From positions 6,166 to 70,165 of the forward strand of contig JOAA01000042.1 of assembly GCA_000720375.1 (NCBI GenBank): a stretch of 64,000 bases of DNA, in the 5' to 3' direction. The DNA is from Rhodococcus rhodnii. GTDB lineage: Bacteria; Actinomycetota; Actinomycetes; Mycobacteriales; Pseudonocardiaceae. The stretch's first letter is position 1, and the number at the start of each line of letters is the position of its first letter. Shown piece after piece: positions 35,244 through 43,493 of this stretch. The notes beneath the pieces are model-generated. The model was not told the DNA's origin, searched no databases, and was given only the letters and a program-made list of their open reading frames with translations. A program made the translations under genes and the position numbers.

Positions 35244-35627
35244 TCAAGGCCGCGTCGTAGGGCTGTTCCTTACAGCCCATTCGGCCAGCGCGGACAAGGG
35301 CACGAGCAGGCTTTGCCCCTGCGGCGTGAGGCTGTACTCGACACTTGGCGGGATGCTTGGGAACACCTCACGCCGCACGAGGCCGTCCTCCTCCAGCATG
35401 CGGAGTGTGCGGGTGAGCATGCGTTGGCTGATGCCCTCGATCGACCGGTGCAGCTCGTTGTACCGGTAGGCACGTTTGCCCAGCATGATCACGACCAACA
35501 TGCTCCATTTGTCGCCGATCCGCTGGAACAAACCGTTCACCGGGCAGGCCGCGAGCTCATTCTGCGGTACGGGGCTTGGCAGGTCGTGCGCGAGGACGGC
35601 AGGCACATCGGTGTTCGTACCGGACAT
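35244..35627 (-). CDS. HxlR family transcriptional regulator
   Basis: The 127-residue protein is a single HxlR winged helix: CPVNGLFQRIGDKWSMLVVIMLG, RYNELHRSIEGISQRMLTRTLRMLEEDGLV and a C-terminal YSLTPQGQSLL. The conserved N-terminal Cys of CPV can sense redox or electrophiles in some relatives. It is divergent from the SDR gene, which is its likely target. Confidence 0.92.
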   Translation of the reverse strand: MSGTNTDVPAVLAHDLPSPVPQNELAACPVNGLFQRIGDKWSMLVVIMLGKRAYRYNELHRSIEGISQRMLTRTLRMLEEDGLVRREVFPSIPPSVEYSLTPQGQSLLVPLSALAEWAVRNSPTTRP

Positions 35628-35659
35628 GAAACTGCCTTCTTTCGCTCGTTGTCGTCCGC

Positions 35660-35676
35660 TGCGCAGGATTGGCGCA
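35660..35676. promoter_or_regulatory. inverted repeat TGCGC-N7-GCGCA between HxlR and SDR genes
   Basis: This 17-bp element sits in the 71-base gap between the divergent HxlR and SDR genes, 23 bases before the SDR start codon. It is a candidate HxlR operator by position only. Confidence 0.35.
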
Positions 35677-35698
35677 CGATCCCAGCTTAGGAGGAAGC

Positions 35699-36469
35699 GT
35701 GCGCAAGACCGTGGTGATCAGTGGCGGGACCGACGGCATGGGCCGTGCGACCGCTCTCGAACGGCTCGCACGCGGTGACCGTGTCATCGTGATCGGCAGC
35801 AATCCCGCCAAAGCCGTCGAGGGCACGGAGTTCTTGCAGGCGGATCTCTCGTCGGTCAAGGAGGTTGTCCGTGTCGCCTCCGAGATCACCGGACCGGTCG
35901 ACGCCTTGGCGCTGTTCGCCAACCGGACACAATCCAAGCGGGTGGAGACACCGGAAGGGCTCGAGTACACGTTCGCGCTCTATTACCTGAGCCGATACCT
36001 GTTGGGGGAGTTGCTGCTTCCGCAACTGGAGGCGAGCCCACAGCCCGTGATCATCAACGTCGCGGGAGTCGGTATGCGGGTCGGGCGGATCCACTGGGAC
36101 GACATGCAGCTGCGACGCAAATACGGCCTGGTGAAGGCTCAGTTGCAGGCCGGGCGGGCGAACGACTTGCTGGGGGTGTCGTTCGCCGCGCAAGGCCGCC
36201 GGACTCGGTATGTGCACTACCATCCAGGGTTCACGCGCAGCGGCAGCCAGAATGTGGTGATCAAGCTGCTGGCGAGGTTCTTCGCGCGGCCGGTGGCGGA
36301 GTCCGTGAAGCCGATCGTTTCCTGGATCTCAACGCCGCCCGAGCAGCCACTGACGGCTATCGATCGAGGGAAGGACGTCCCGCTGACACTGAAGACGTTG
36401 TCGCCCGCCGACGCCGCTCGTCTCGACGCGTATACCAAAGGCCTAGCAGCGCTGGCAGACCTGAACTGA
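35699..36469 (+). CDS. short-chain dehydrogenase/reductase-like protein
   Basis: The 256-residue protein opens with the NAD(P) motif VVISGGTDGMGRATA and has a degenerate active region: the usual YxxxK appears as RKYGLVKAQLQAGR, placed after NVAGVGMRVG instead of a clear catalytic Ser. GTG 35699 follows AGGAGGAA. Its last 113 bases overlap the convergent MFS gene. It may be an SDR with altered catalysis. It is divergent from the HxlR regulator. Confidence 0.82.
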   Translation: MRKTVVISGGTDGMGRATALERLARGDRVIVIGSNPAKAVEGTEFLQADLSSVKEVVRVASEITGPVDALALFANRTQSKRVETPEGLEYTFALYYLSRYLLGELLLPQLEASPQPVIINVAGVGMRVGRIHWDDMQLRRKYGLVKAQLQAGRANDLLGVSFAAQGRRTRYVHYHPGFTRSGSQNVVIKLLARFFARPVAESVKPIVSWISTPPEQPLTAIDRGKDVPLTLKTLSPADAARLDAYTKGLAALADLN

Positions 36470-37595
36470 AGATCGTCAGTGCCTGCAGGTCGAGCAGCAC
36501 GGTAAGGCTCCACGAATCGGCGAGCGGACCGGTCACCAGCATACCGATGGCCTGGCAGAGCGCCATCATCGCCATGGCCGACGCCAGCACACGACCCGAT
36601 TTCTCTGGCGTACCAGCGGTCTGCAGAACCGTGACCGACCCGGACATGACAAACACGCTGGGCGCGCCGGTGATCCCGAAGAGGACAAAGTAGACGGGCA
36701 GGTCGGTGGTCAGCGCAGGCATGTGCCAGATCATGAATGTCATGATGCCGACACCCATCGCGCCAACCGCGCACATGTTCTCCGGCGCCATCCGGCGCAC
36801 CAGGGACGCGCCGATCACCAACCCGGCGGCAAGCCCACCGATCGCTTGAATTCCTCGTAGCAGACCGACTTCGGCCTCGCCACCGCCGAGCGGTCCATTC
36901 ACGAAGACCACGAACAGAACGAGAAACATGCCCTGCGCCAACGATCCCAGCACCAACATCACGCCGACGCGCCGCAACCGTGGTTCCCTTCGGAACTCCG
37001 TGAGCCCGTCCAGCCACGCCCGCCACATCGGCTGCCGTAACTCGGGTCCAGCGGCCACCTGGAACTTCTTGAGCAGCAATATTATGGCTGCCAGCAGGAA
37101 TCCCAGATAGCTGAGGACCACAGTAGACAGTCCGCCGGTGGCGAGCACGATGCCGCCGAGTGAACTGCCGAGCAGCCGTGCGCCGCTGCTGTTGAAACCC
37201 ATCCACCCGTTCGCGGACATGACCTTGTCCGGCGTGACCACTTGCGGAACCAAGGCGGACCTCGCGGGCTCGAACAAGGTCGCGGCCGCCGACTGGCTCA
37301 CCATGACGGCGTAGATCAGCCAAGCAGAATCCGCGGCCAGCAACGGAATCGCGGCCACCGCTTGACCGGCACAGACGATCCACAACGTCCTGCCGCGATC
37401 CCACCGATCGGCCACAAATCCGGCGAGGGGACTGAGCACGATCATCGGCAGAACGCCCGCGACCATCGCCAACGCCGTCGAACTGGCGGAGCCGGTGGTC
37501 TGGTAGACGAAAACGGGAAGGGCGATCTGAAGCATCCACTCGGCGCACTCGGAGAACAGGCTCGCGAGCCACAGTCGAGCGAATGCCCTGGTCAT
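36357..37595 (-). CDS. MFS transporter (enterobactin/macrolide exporter-like)
   Basis: The 412-residue protein has about 12 membrane spans and starts MTRAFARLWLASLFSECAEW. The loop between spans 2 and 3 reads GFVADRWDRGRTL, the conserved MFS motif A form (G-x3-D-R-x-x-R-R-x-x). It is coupled to the ArsR-type regulator by a 4-base overlap, so it is probably derepressed by that protein. The transported compound is unknown. The 3' end overlaps the SDR gene by 113 bases. Confidence 0.9.
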   Translation of the reverse strand: MTRAFARLWLASLFSECAEWMLQIALPVFVYQTTGSASSTALAMVAGVLPMIVLSPLAGFVADRWDRGRTLWIVCAGQAVAAIPLLAADSAWLIYAVMVSQSAAATLFEPARSALVPQVVTPDKVMSANGWMGFNSSGARLLGSSLGGIVLATGGLSTVVLSYLGFLLAAIILLLKKFQVAAGPELRQPMWRAWLDGLTEFRREPRLRRVGVMLVLGSLAQGMFLVLFVVFVNGPLGGGEAEVGLLRGIQAIGGLAAGLVIGASLVRRMAPENMCAVGAMGVGIMTFMIWHMPALTTDLPVYFVLFGITGAPSVFVMSGSVTVLQTAGTPEKSGRVLASAMAMMALCQAIGMLVTGPLADSWSLTVLLDLQALTIFSSGLPALLGLWYTRRDERRRRATTSSVSAGRPSLDR

Positions 37596-38179
37596 GAGCT
37601 GGGCTTTCCGTCGGCCTCGATCCTGGGGAACGCGCGCACACTCGTGTGCACCGGCCGGGCGTCGGGTGGCGCGTCGGTCCGGATCGTCGCCACGTACGGC
37701 CTGATCAACGCGTCAATGGCCGCGGTGAGCGCGGCGAGTTCTTTCGCGTTGACCCGCAATGCGTACGTGCTGATTCCGGAAACCTGCTGCCACTCTGGCT
37801 CAAGCAGGTCGATGGAGTCGGCGAAGCGTTGCGTCAACACCTGGTCGTTGGCCGTGTTCGCACCCCACGCCGCAAGCTGCGCGGCCTGCGTCACCGGATC
37901 AGCGCTGAACTCCCCAAGATCAAGCCCGACCTGAGTGGCGCGCCACGGCTTGTCACGGGCGTTGTCGCCATCCGCGCGTTCGACCAACCCCCAGCCCGCC
38001 AGTTGCCGGAGGTGCCAGCTGCAGTTCGAGGCCGTCGACCCCACGGCGGTCGCGCATTCGCTCGCCGTCCTTGGCCCAACCGACATCAGATAGTTCAGCA
38101 GCTCGGCACGCAGAGGGTGGGCCAGGGCCCGCATCAGCTCGACGTCCCGGACCCGCATCCTCCCCGGCAACTCGGTCAT
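37592..38179 (-). CDS. ArsR-type winged-helix regulator
   Basis: The 195-residue protein has an N-terminal ArsR-like HTH (DVELMRALAHPLRAELLNYL, ASECATAVGSTASNCSWHLRQLAGWGLVERA) and a C-terminal extension of about 100 residues not seen in metal-sensing ArsR proteins, probably a ligand domain. ATG 38179 follows GAGGTG. It is upstream of and coupled to the MFS gene. A 34-bp near-perfect palindrome directly upstream is its likely operator. Confidence 0.88.
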   Translation of the reverse strand: MTELPGRMRVRDVELMRALAHPLRAELLNYLMSVGPRTASECATAVGSTASNCSWHLRQLAGWGLVERADGDNARDKPWRATQVGLDLGEFSADPVTQAAQLAAWGANTANDQVLTQRFADSIDLLEPEWQQVSGISTYALRVNAKELAALTAAIDALIRPYVATIRTDAPPDARPVHTSVRAFPRIEADGKPSS

Positions 38180-38190
38180 CACACACCTCA

Positions 38191-38224
38191 CTTGAAAGAA
38201 TCCTTTCGAAAGGATGCTTTCAAG
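38191..38224. promoter_or_regulatory. 34-bp near-perfect palindrome, ArsR-MFS operator
   Basis: The element has outer arms CTTGAAAG and CTTTCAAG around the perfect inner palindrome CCTTTCGAAAGG; 16 of 17 base pairs match. It also contains two overlapping GAAAG...CTTTC units, so two dimers could bind. It lies 12 bases before the regulator's start codon. Confidence 0.75.
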
Positions 38225-38251
38225 TCTTGGGTGATGTCAAGGGTGGACCGG

Positions 38252-38566
38252 CTACGGCACGCCGAGCAGGCGGAGAACGGCTGCGGTGCCGGCGGCGGCG
38301 ATGACGACGATGACGAACGGAGCCTTGCGCCACGCCAGGACTCCGCCGACAAGCACGCCCGTCGGACGGGCGTAACCCACGAACTCCTGGCTCTCGATCA
38401 AGGCCGAAACGGCGACCAGTGCCGAGAAAAGCACGGCGACGCCGACCATCATCAACTTCTCGACCCGCGGTGAGATCTCGACCCGGGCGCGCAGCGTCGG
38501 ACCGGCGAGGCGGAACGCGAACGTGCCCACGCCAAGCAGCACCACGGCGACGACCAGCGTCATCAT
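38252..38566 (-). CDS. azlD: AzlD-type branched-chain amino acid transport subunit
   Basis: The 104-residue membrane protein has about three to four spans (LVVAVVLLGVGTFAFRLAG, MMVGVAVLFSALVAV) and matches the small AzlD partner of AzlC. It overlaps the AzlC stop by 4 bases. Together AzlC and AzlD export branched-chain amino acids or their analogues. Confidence 0.88.
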   Translation of the reverse strand: MMTLVVAVVLLGVGTFAFRLAGPTLRARVEISPRVEKLMMVGVAVLFSALVAVSALIESQEFVGYARPTGVLVGGVLAWRKAPFVIVVIAAAGTAAVLRLLGVP

Positions 38567-39243
38567 GTCGCCACCTTCTGCTTGCCGAGGCTCGCGAGAA
38601 CGCCCACCAGCGCGAGCAATACGGGCACGCCCGCGGTCAAGAACGGCGCGGTGGCCAACGCGATGACCACGCCAACGGCCGCCGCGCGCCGCGTAGGGCC
38701 GTCGTTCAGCGAAGGCAGGACGAGTGCGAGCAAGACCGCGGGGAAGGCGGCGTCCAACCCGAACGCGTCCGTGTCACTGATGACCGTTCCGCCGAACGCG
38801 CCGAGTAGGGTGCCGATATTCCAGCAGAGGAACAGGCTGATGCCACATGTCCAGAACGCGGCTCGTCGCTGCTGTGGGTCTTGCTGGGCAACGGTGAACG
38901 CGGCGTTCTCGTCGGTGGTGATGTGGGCGCCGAGCAGGCGAGCGCCCCAGCCTTTGCCGATCACGTCGCCGACCGCGAAGCTCAGCGGGAGCAGGCGGGT
39001 GTTCACCAGCAGGCCGGTGATCACGGCCGCGATCGGGTTGCCGCCCGAGGCGATGATGGCCACGAACATGAACTGGGCGGCGCCGGCGAACACGACCACC
39101 GACATGAGCATCGGCAGCCATACCGGCAGGCCCGAGCTGACCGTGATGGCGCCGAACGACGCACCCACGAACGCGCAGGCCACGCAGACCAGCGCGATGT
39201 CTCGCGCCAGTTCTCGATCCAGGGTTCTCCATAACGAACGCAT
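38563..39243 (-). CDS. azlC: AzlC family amino acid exporter subunit
   Basis: The 226-residue protein has the AzlC pattern: GASFGAITVSSGLPVWLPMLMS, VFAGAAQFMFVAIIASGGNPIAAV and LLVNTRLLPLSFAVGD, with about six spans. It is coupled to AzlD and divergent from the XRE/cupin regulator, which is a common arrangement for control of this exporter. Confidence 0.92.
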   Translation of the reverse strand: MRSLWRTLDRELARDIALVCVACAFVGASFGAITVSSGLPVWLPMLMSVVVFAGAAQFMFVAIIASGGNPIAAVITGLLVNTRLLPLSFAVGDVIGKGWGARLLGAHITTDENAAFTVAQQDPQQRRAAFWTCGISLFLCWNIGTLLGAFGGTVISDTDAFGLDAAFPAVLLALVLPSLNDGPTRRAAAVGVVIALATAPFLTAGVPVLLALVGVLASLGKQKVAT

Positions 39244-39289
39244 CGACCGTTATGCTGGACGCTGGGTAAAACGTTTGTCAAGACGAACG
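39231..39289. promoter_or_regulatory. two inverted repeats between azlC and XRE/cupin genes
   Basis: ATAACG-N11-CGTTAT spans 39231-39253 across the azlC start codon. A second element, CGTTTGTC-AA-GACGAACG (7 of 8 pairs), spans 39272-39289. Both are in the 67-base divergent gap, so the XRE/cupin protein may bind both to control itself and azlCD. Confidence 0.45.
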
Positions 39290-39310
39290 CACGTACCGAT
39301 GGAGCGAACG

Positions 39311-39877
39311 ATGGCTCAATCCCCGGCCCCACTGTCGGTGATCTCCGTGATCGCGACGTCCCTGCAACGCGAACGCCGCCGCGCGGGCCTGTCCCTCGCC
39401 GAGCTCGCGCGCCGGGCCGGAGTCGCGAAATCGACGCTGTCCCAACTCGAATCCGGCACCGGCAACCCCAGTGTCGAGACGCTCTGGGCGCTGTGCGTCG
39501 CACTCGACGTGACCTTTGCCCAGATCGTCGAACCACCGGAACCCAAGGTCCACGTGATCCGCGCGGCCGAAGGCCCGACCATCGCCTCCGAGCACGCCGA
39601 CTACGTCGCCAAGGTCCTGTCAGCCTGCCCGCCGAACGCCCGTCGAGACCTGTACCTCGTCACCGCGCAACCCGGAACCGCTCGTGAATCCGACCCGCAT
39701 CGCGCAGGGACGTACGAGCATGTGGTGCTCAGCACCGGCCGTGCCCTCGCCGGTGTCTCGGAAAACCCCGTGGAGATCGGGCCGGGCGATTACGTCGGCT
39801 ATCCCGGCGACGTCCCGCACATCTTCAAGGCCCTCGAACCCGAGACGGTCGCGGTATTGGTCTCCGAACACGTGTAA
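39311..39877 (+). CDS. XRE-family regulator with cupin domain
   Basis: The 188-residue protein joins an N-terminal XRE HTH (RRRAGLSLAELARRAGVAKSTLSQLESG and SVETLWALCVALD) to a C-terminal cupin (HRAGTYEHVVLSTGRALAGV, GDYVGYPGDVPHIFKALEPE). Such proteins sense small metabolites through the cupin. ATG 39311 follows GGAG at 39301-39304. It is divergent from azlCD. Confidence 0.9.
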   Translation: MAQSPAPLSVISVIATSLQRERRRAGLSLAELARRAGVAKSTLSQLESGTGNPSVETLWALCVALDVTFAQIVEPPEPKVHVIRAAEGPTIASEHADYVAKVLSACPPNARRDLYLVTAQPGTARESDPHRAGTYEHVVLSTGRALAGVSENPVEIGPGDYVGYPGDVPHIFKALEPETVAVLVSEHV

Positions 39878-39898
39878 GTCACGCCCGGCTTGGGCAAA

Positions 39899-40690
39899 AT
39901 GACAACCATGAGCACGATTGACTGGGGAACGGGGTCCTACGAGAGGGTTGCCCCCCAACTATTGCCGGCTGCGCATGCGGCCATCGCCGCGGCTGATCCG
40001 CGGCCGGGGCAACGGGTGGTGGACGTCGGTTGCGGCACCGGTAACGCTGCTTTGCTTGCCGCGCAACGGCCTGGGGTGCGTGTGACCGGTGTGGACCCGG
40101 CGCGGAGGTTGCTGGAGCTGGGACGCGCCAAGGCTGTGGCGGAGGGGCGCGATGTGACCTTTGTGTCCGGTCACGCTGGGAGCATGCCGTTGCCGGATGG
40201 CTGTGCGGACGTTGTCCTGTCGGTGTTCGCGGTGATTTTCGCGCCGGATGCCGCGGCTTCGGCCGCTGAGCTTGCCCGGATCACCGCGCCGGACGGCAAG
40301 ATCGTGCTGACCGCGTGGTTGCCTGAAGGTGCCGGGGTCGAGGCGATGCGGTTGATCATCGGCGAGGTCGGCCGGATCACCGGGCAGACATCGGACATGC
40401 CTTTCCAGTGGCACGAACGGGATCAGGTGCAAGAGCTGTTCGGGACGTACGGCTTCGACGTCACGGTCCAGCAGCACTCGCTGGCCTTCACCGCTGAGTC
40501 GCCTGAGGACTACTGGGACTTGTCCTACGCGGACCACCCGCTGGTGCTCTCGATCAAGCCGTTGCTGGAGGAGCACGGTGTGATGGATGACGTGCGCAAC
40601 CGCATCATCGAGGTGTTCCGGGCCGCCAACGAGGACCCGGCGGCGTTCCGGCTGACGTGGCCTTACGTGGTGATCTCCGCGCAGCGTTGA
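39899..40690 (+). CDS. class I SAM-dependent methyltransferase
   Basis: The 263-residue protein has UbiE-like motifs: VVDVGCGTGNAALLAA, VTGVDPARRLLELGRA and MPLPDGCADVVLSVF. The start is ambiguous (ATG 39899 or 39908), with no ribosome site near either; leaderless translation is possible. The methyl acceptor is unknown. It lies between the XRE/cupin and TetR genes as a lone unit. Confidence 0.83.
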   Translation: MTTMSTIDWGTGSYERVAPQLLPAAHAAIAAADPRPGQRVVDVGCGTGNAALLAAQRPGVRVTGVDPARRLLELGRAKAVAEGRDVTFVSGHAGSMPLPDGCADVVLSVFAVIFAPDAAASAAELARITAPDGKIVLTAWLPEGAGVEAMRLIIGEVGRITGQTSDMPFQWHERDQVQELFGTYGFDVTVQQHSLAFTAESPEDYWDLSYADHPLVLSIKPLLEEHGVMDDVRNRIIEVFRAANEDPAAFRLTWPYVVISAQR

Positions 40691-40694
40691 CGTG

Positions 40695-40721
40695 CTAACC
40701 TTTTACACCGTAATGGGTTAG
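40695..40721. promoter_or_regulatory. TetR operator with nested inverted repeats
   Basis: CTAACC and GGTTAG are outer arms at the two ends, 15 bases apart, enclosing TTTTACACCGTAAT, itself an imperfect palindrome (TTAC-ACC-GTAA). The inner sequence resembles operators of the TetR subgroup with tetracycline-repressor-like C-termini. It ends 9 bases before the regulator's GTG start. Confidence 0.55.
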
Positions 40722-40730
40722 GAGTGGTGA

Positions 40731-41522
40731 GTGGTCGTCTACGCGGGTCAGGGTGAGGTCAAGCGGACCATGGCCTTGTTGTGGCGAGTGCCGAAGGACA
40801 AGGTCAGCCCCGGGCCGAAGCAAGCGTTGACGGTCGACGAGGTCGTCGACGCGGCGATCGCGCTGGCCGACGCCGAAGGCATGAACGCGGTCTCCATGCG
40901 CACGGTCGGCAAGCTGTTGGGCCGCAGCGGAATGGCGCTGTACACATACGTCCCGAGCAAGAGCGAACTCGTCGACCTGATGTACGACCGTGCGCTCGGC
41001 GAACTGCCGACCGAATACGACCTGTCCGACGGGTGGCGGCCTGCGGTTGTCGCGTGGGCCAACGATTACTGGGCCTTCTTCCTTAAGCACCCGTGGGTGT
41101 TGCAGGTCTCCACGGCCCGGCCAGTGTTGGGGCCCAACGAATTCGCGTCCATCGACACGCTCGTCCGGTTGCTCGACGGCATCGGACTGCCGGCCCTCAA
41201 GCAACGCCGGGCCGTCGGGACGTTGGCCAACTTTGTCCGCGGCGCGGCGCAAATGATCGCCGAAACCCGTCAAGCCCCTGGCGCCACAGGAGTTTCCGAC
41301 GACGACTGGTGGTACGCCCGTTCCGCCGCACTGCAGGAAATCGTGCCGGACGTGGACGAGCGATTCCCGGCAGTGGCCCGGGTTGAGGCCGAGGGTGCGA
41401 CTCCGTCCGACCAATGCGACGAAACGCCTTACCTGGAACGAGAAGCCGCCTTGACGTTCAAGGCCGGTCTCGTGGTGATCCTCGACGGCATCGAAGCCGC
41501 CATCACGAAGGAAAACCCATGA
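40731..41522 (+). CDS. TetR family regulator with tetracycline-repressor-like C-terminal domain
   Basis: The 263-residue protein has the [20 protein letters not shown] and [32 protein letters not shown], after a 27-residue N-terminal extension. The C-terminal domain is of the TetR_C_1 kind ([14 protein letters not shown]). GTG 40731 follows GGAG. It overlaps the 2OG oxygenase gene by 4 bases, so the two are co-expressed and the oxygenase is its likely target. Confidence 0.9.
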   Translation: MVVYAGQGEVKRTMALLWRVPKDKVSPGPKQALTVDEVVDAAIALADAEGMNAVSMRTVGKLLGRSGMALYTYVPSKSELVDLMYDRALGELPTEYDLSDGWRPAVVAWANDYWAFFLKHPWVLQVSTARPVLGPNEFASIDTLVRLLDGIGLPALKQRRAVGTLANFVRGAAQMIAETRQAPGATGVSDDDWWYARSAALQEIVPDVDERFPAVARVEAEGATPSDQCDETPYLEREAALTFKAGLVVILDGIEAAITKENP

Positions 41523-42451
41523 GCATCCCCGTGATCGACATGCGAACCGAGCCGGAAGAAGGCGCCAGGCAGATCGGGGAAGCCTGCCGGACGCACGGCT
41601 TCTTCTACATCACCGGCCATGGCGTCGACGAGGACCTGCAGGCGCGGCTCGAGCGGCAGAGCCGGGAGTTCTTCGCCCAGGACGTCGAGGACAAGATGCG
41701 GATCCGGATGCAACGCGGCGGCCGGGCCTGGCGCGGGTACTTCCCGGTCGGCGACGAGCTGACGTCCGGCGAACCGGACCGCAAGGAAGGCCTGTACTTC
41801 GGCGCTGAACTCCCGCCGGGCGACCGCCCGCTGCACGGTCCGAACCTGTTCCCGAACGACGACTTCCGCCAGACCGTGCTCGCCTACATGGACGCGCTGA
41901 CCGAGGTCGGCCACGCGCTGATGCGCGGCATCGCGTTGAGCCTCGGCCTGGACCGTGAGTATTTCGCTGAGCGGTACACGCGGGACCCGCTGATCCTGTT
42001 CCGGATCTTCAACTACCCGCCGGGCGGTGACGAGGCGTGGGGCGTCGGCGAGCACACCGACTACGGCCTGCTCACCATCCTCAAACAGGACCACCACGGC
42101 GGCTTGCAGGTGAAGTCCCAGGACACGTGGGTCGATGCCGACCCCATCCCGGGCACGTTCGTCTGCAACATCGGCGACATGCTCGACCGGCTCACCGGCG
42201 GGCGGTACCGCTCAACGCCGCACCGGGTCGTCGGCACACGTGACCACGACCGGCTGTCCTGGCCGTTCTTCTTCGACCCGAACTTCGACGCCGATGTCCG
42301 AGCCGTCGGACAACGTGTCCTCTCGGCGGAGCCACGCTGGGACGGCGCCAACGTGCACGAGTTCGAAGGCACGTACGGCGACTACCTCCTGGCCAAGGTC
42401 GCGAAGGTGTTTCCGCAGCTCACCGAGAAAGTTCAAGATTTTCCGCGCTGA
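41519..42451 (+). CDS. 2-oxoglutarate/Fe(II)-dependent oxygenase, isopenicillin-N-synthase-like
   Basis: The 310-residue protein has the DIOX_N region ([21 protein letters not shown]) and the 2OG-Fe(II) core. The iron triad is His and Asp in GEHTDYG and the distal His in STPHRVV, followed by the 2OG-binding Arg of RLSWPFFF. Members of this group hydroxylate, desaturate or cyclise small molecules, hormones or amino acids. No biosynthetic cluster is adjacent; with its TetR partner it may be a detoxification or signalling-molecule-modifying enzyme. Confidence 0.9.
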   Translation: MSIPVIDMRTEPEEGARQIGEACRTHGFFYITGHGVDEDLQARLERQSREFFAQDVEDKMRIRMQRGGRAWRGYFPVGDELTSGEPDRKEGLYFGAELPPGDRPLHGPNLFPNDDFRQTVLAYMDALTEVGHALMRGIALSLGLDREYFAERYTRDPLILFRIFNYPPGGDEAWGVGEHTDYGLLTILKQDHHGGLQVKSQDTWVDADPIPGTFVCNIGDMLDRLTGGRYRSTPHRVVGTRDHDRLSWPFFFDPNFDADVRAVGQRVLSAEPRWDGANVHEFEGTYGDYLLAKVAKVFPQLTEKVQDFPR

Positions 42452-42513
42452 GATGTCGATCCGCCGGTCCCCGCTTCGACGGTTGAGTAGAGACACCGGA
42501 AAGGGGAACCGAG

Positions 42514-42870
42514 ATGAACACCGTCGTTCAACTCCGCACCAGCAACCTCGACCTTCGGCTGGCACAGGAAGACCGCCTGGAAGACGCGGGCAGGCTGGCG
42601 CCAGACGACCGGATGACCTGCCACGTGCACGGCCGGTGGATCCACCAGTGCGCGTCGTCCGCTGCGCACGTCAACCAGGTCACCCGGCACCGCTGGTGCC
42701 GTGAGTGCAGGACCGCGCTGACCGTGGCGGTCGACGAACTGACTCTGACCGTTCACATGTCCTGCCCGGCCTGCGGTGACGGCCGCAGTGCCGCGACCCG
42801 GCGGCTGGAAGCGGCCTGCGAGGCCAGCCTGTCTTACACCAAAGGACGCCCGGCCGCGCTGGCGAGCTGA
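42514..42870 (+). CDS. small Cys/His-rich protein of unknown function
   Basis: I do not recognise this 118-residue protein. It follows GGAAAGGGGAA at good spacing. It has several possible zinc ligands: CHVHGRWIHQC, WCREC and CPACG. The arrangement suggests a treble-clef or zinc-ribbon fold. Its first 35 residues are hydrophilic. It lies just before the response regulator gene and may be transcribed with it. Confidence 0.65.
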   Translation: MNTVVQLRTSNLDLRLAQEDRLEDAGRLAPDDRMTCHVHGRWIHQCASSAAHVNQVTRHRWCRECRTALTVAVDELTLTVHMSCPACGDGRSAATRRLEAACEASLSYTKGRPAALAS

Positions 42871-42875
42871 CTCGC

Positions 42876-42895
42876 TGTAGGGGATCTGTAGGGGA
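42876..42895 (+). promoter_or_regulatory. direct repeat TGTAGGGGA, 11-bp period
   Basis: Two copies of TGTAGGGGA start at 42876 and 42887, exactly 11 bp apart (one helical turn), 20 bases before the response regulator's ATG. The phasing suggests a tandem binding site for a dimeric regulator, perhaps the encoded NarL-type protein itself. Confidence 0.45.
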
Positions 42896-42914
42896 CACAG
42901 CGCACCGTGTGGGT

Positions 42915-43493
42915 ATGAACATCGTTCTGGCGGACAGCCATCCGATTGTCCGGTGTGGATTGAAGGCCATGCTCGCCATGGCAGGCGGCATCAACGTTGT
43001 GGCCGATGTGGACAGCGGCGACGCGGCGAACACGGCGATCGCCCTGCACCGCCCGGATATCCTGGTGATCGAAGTCGGCGAACTGCCCGCGGTCCGGTCC
43101 GTCAAGGACACCGCGGTGATCGTGTTCACGACTCGCGACGACGAGCACGCGATCCGGTCGGCCATCCAGGCGGGCGTCCGCGGTTACATCCTGAAGACCG
43201 CGGATGACACGGACATCGTCCGTGCCATCCGCAGTGTCGCGGCAGGCGAACTCATCTTCGGCCGCCCCGTTGCGGCCCGGCTGGCGGGGGTCTTCCAGCC
43301 GATCGAGCAGCCCTTCGCAACGCTCACCTCCCGTCAACGGCAGGTCGCCGACCTGGTCGCCGGTGGTCTTGGCAACAACGCCATCGCCACCCGGCTTGGC
43401 CTGACCCCGAAGACGGTCCGCAATCACATCTCGCAGATCCTGACCACCCTCGGCCTGCCGACCAGAGCGGAACTACGGCGCGTCGCCTCCTGA
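42915..43493 (+). CDS. atypical NarL/LuxR-type response regulator (Asp to Glu receiver)
   Basis: The 192-residue protein has a receiver domain and a C-terminal LuxR HTH (TLTSRQRQVADLVAGGLGNNAIATRLGLTPKTVRNHISQIL). In the receiver the phospho-acceptor position, usually Asp in PDxxLMD, is Glu53 (PDILVIEV), and one of the acidic pair is Ser8 (ADSHP). The Thr of VFTT and Lys94 are kept. Glu can mimic phospho-Asp, so it may act without a kinase; none is nearby. It overlaps the convergent ThuA-fusion gene by 21 bases. Confidence 0.9.
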   Translation: MNIVLADSHPIVRCGLKAMLAMAGGINVVADVDSGDAANTAIALHRPDILVIEVGELPAVRSVKDTAVIVFTTRDDEHAIRSAIQAGVRGYILKTADDTDIVRAIRSVAAGELIFGRPVAARLAGVFQPIEQPFATLTSRQRQVADLVAGGLGNNAIATRLGLTPKTVRNHISQILTTLGLPTRAELRRVAS

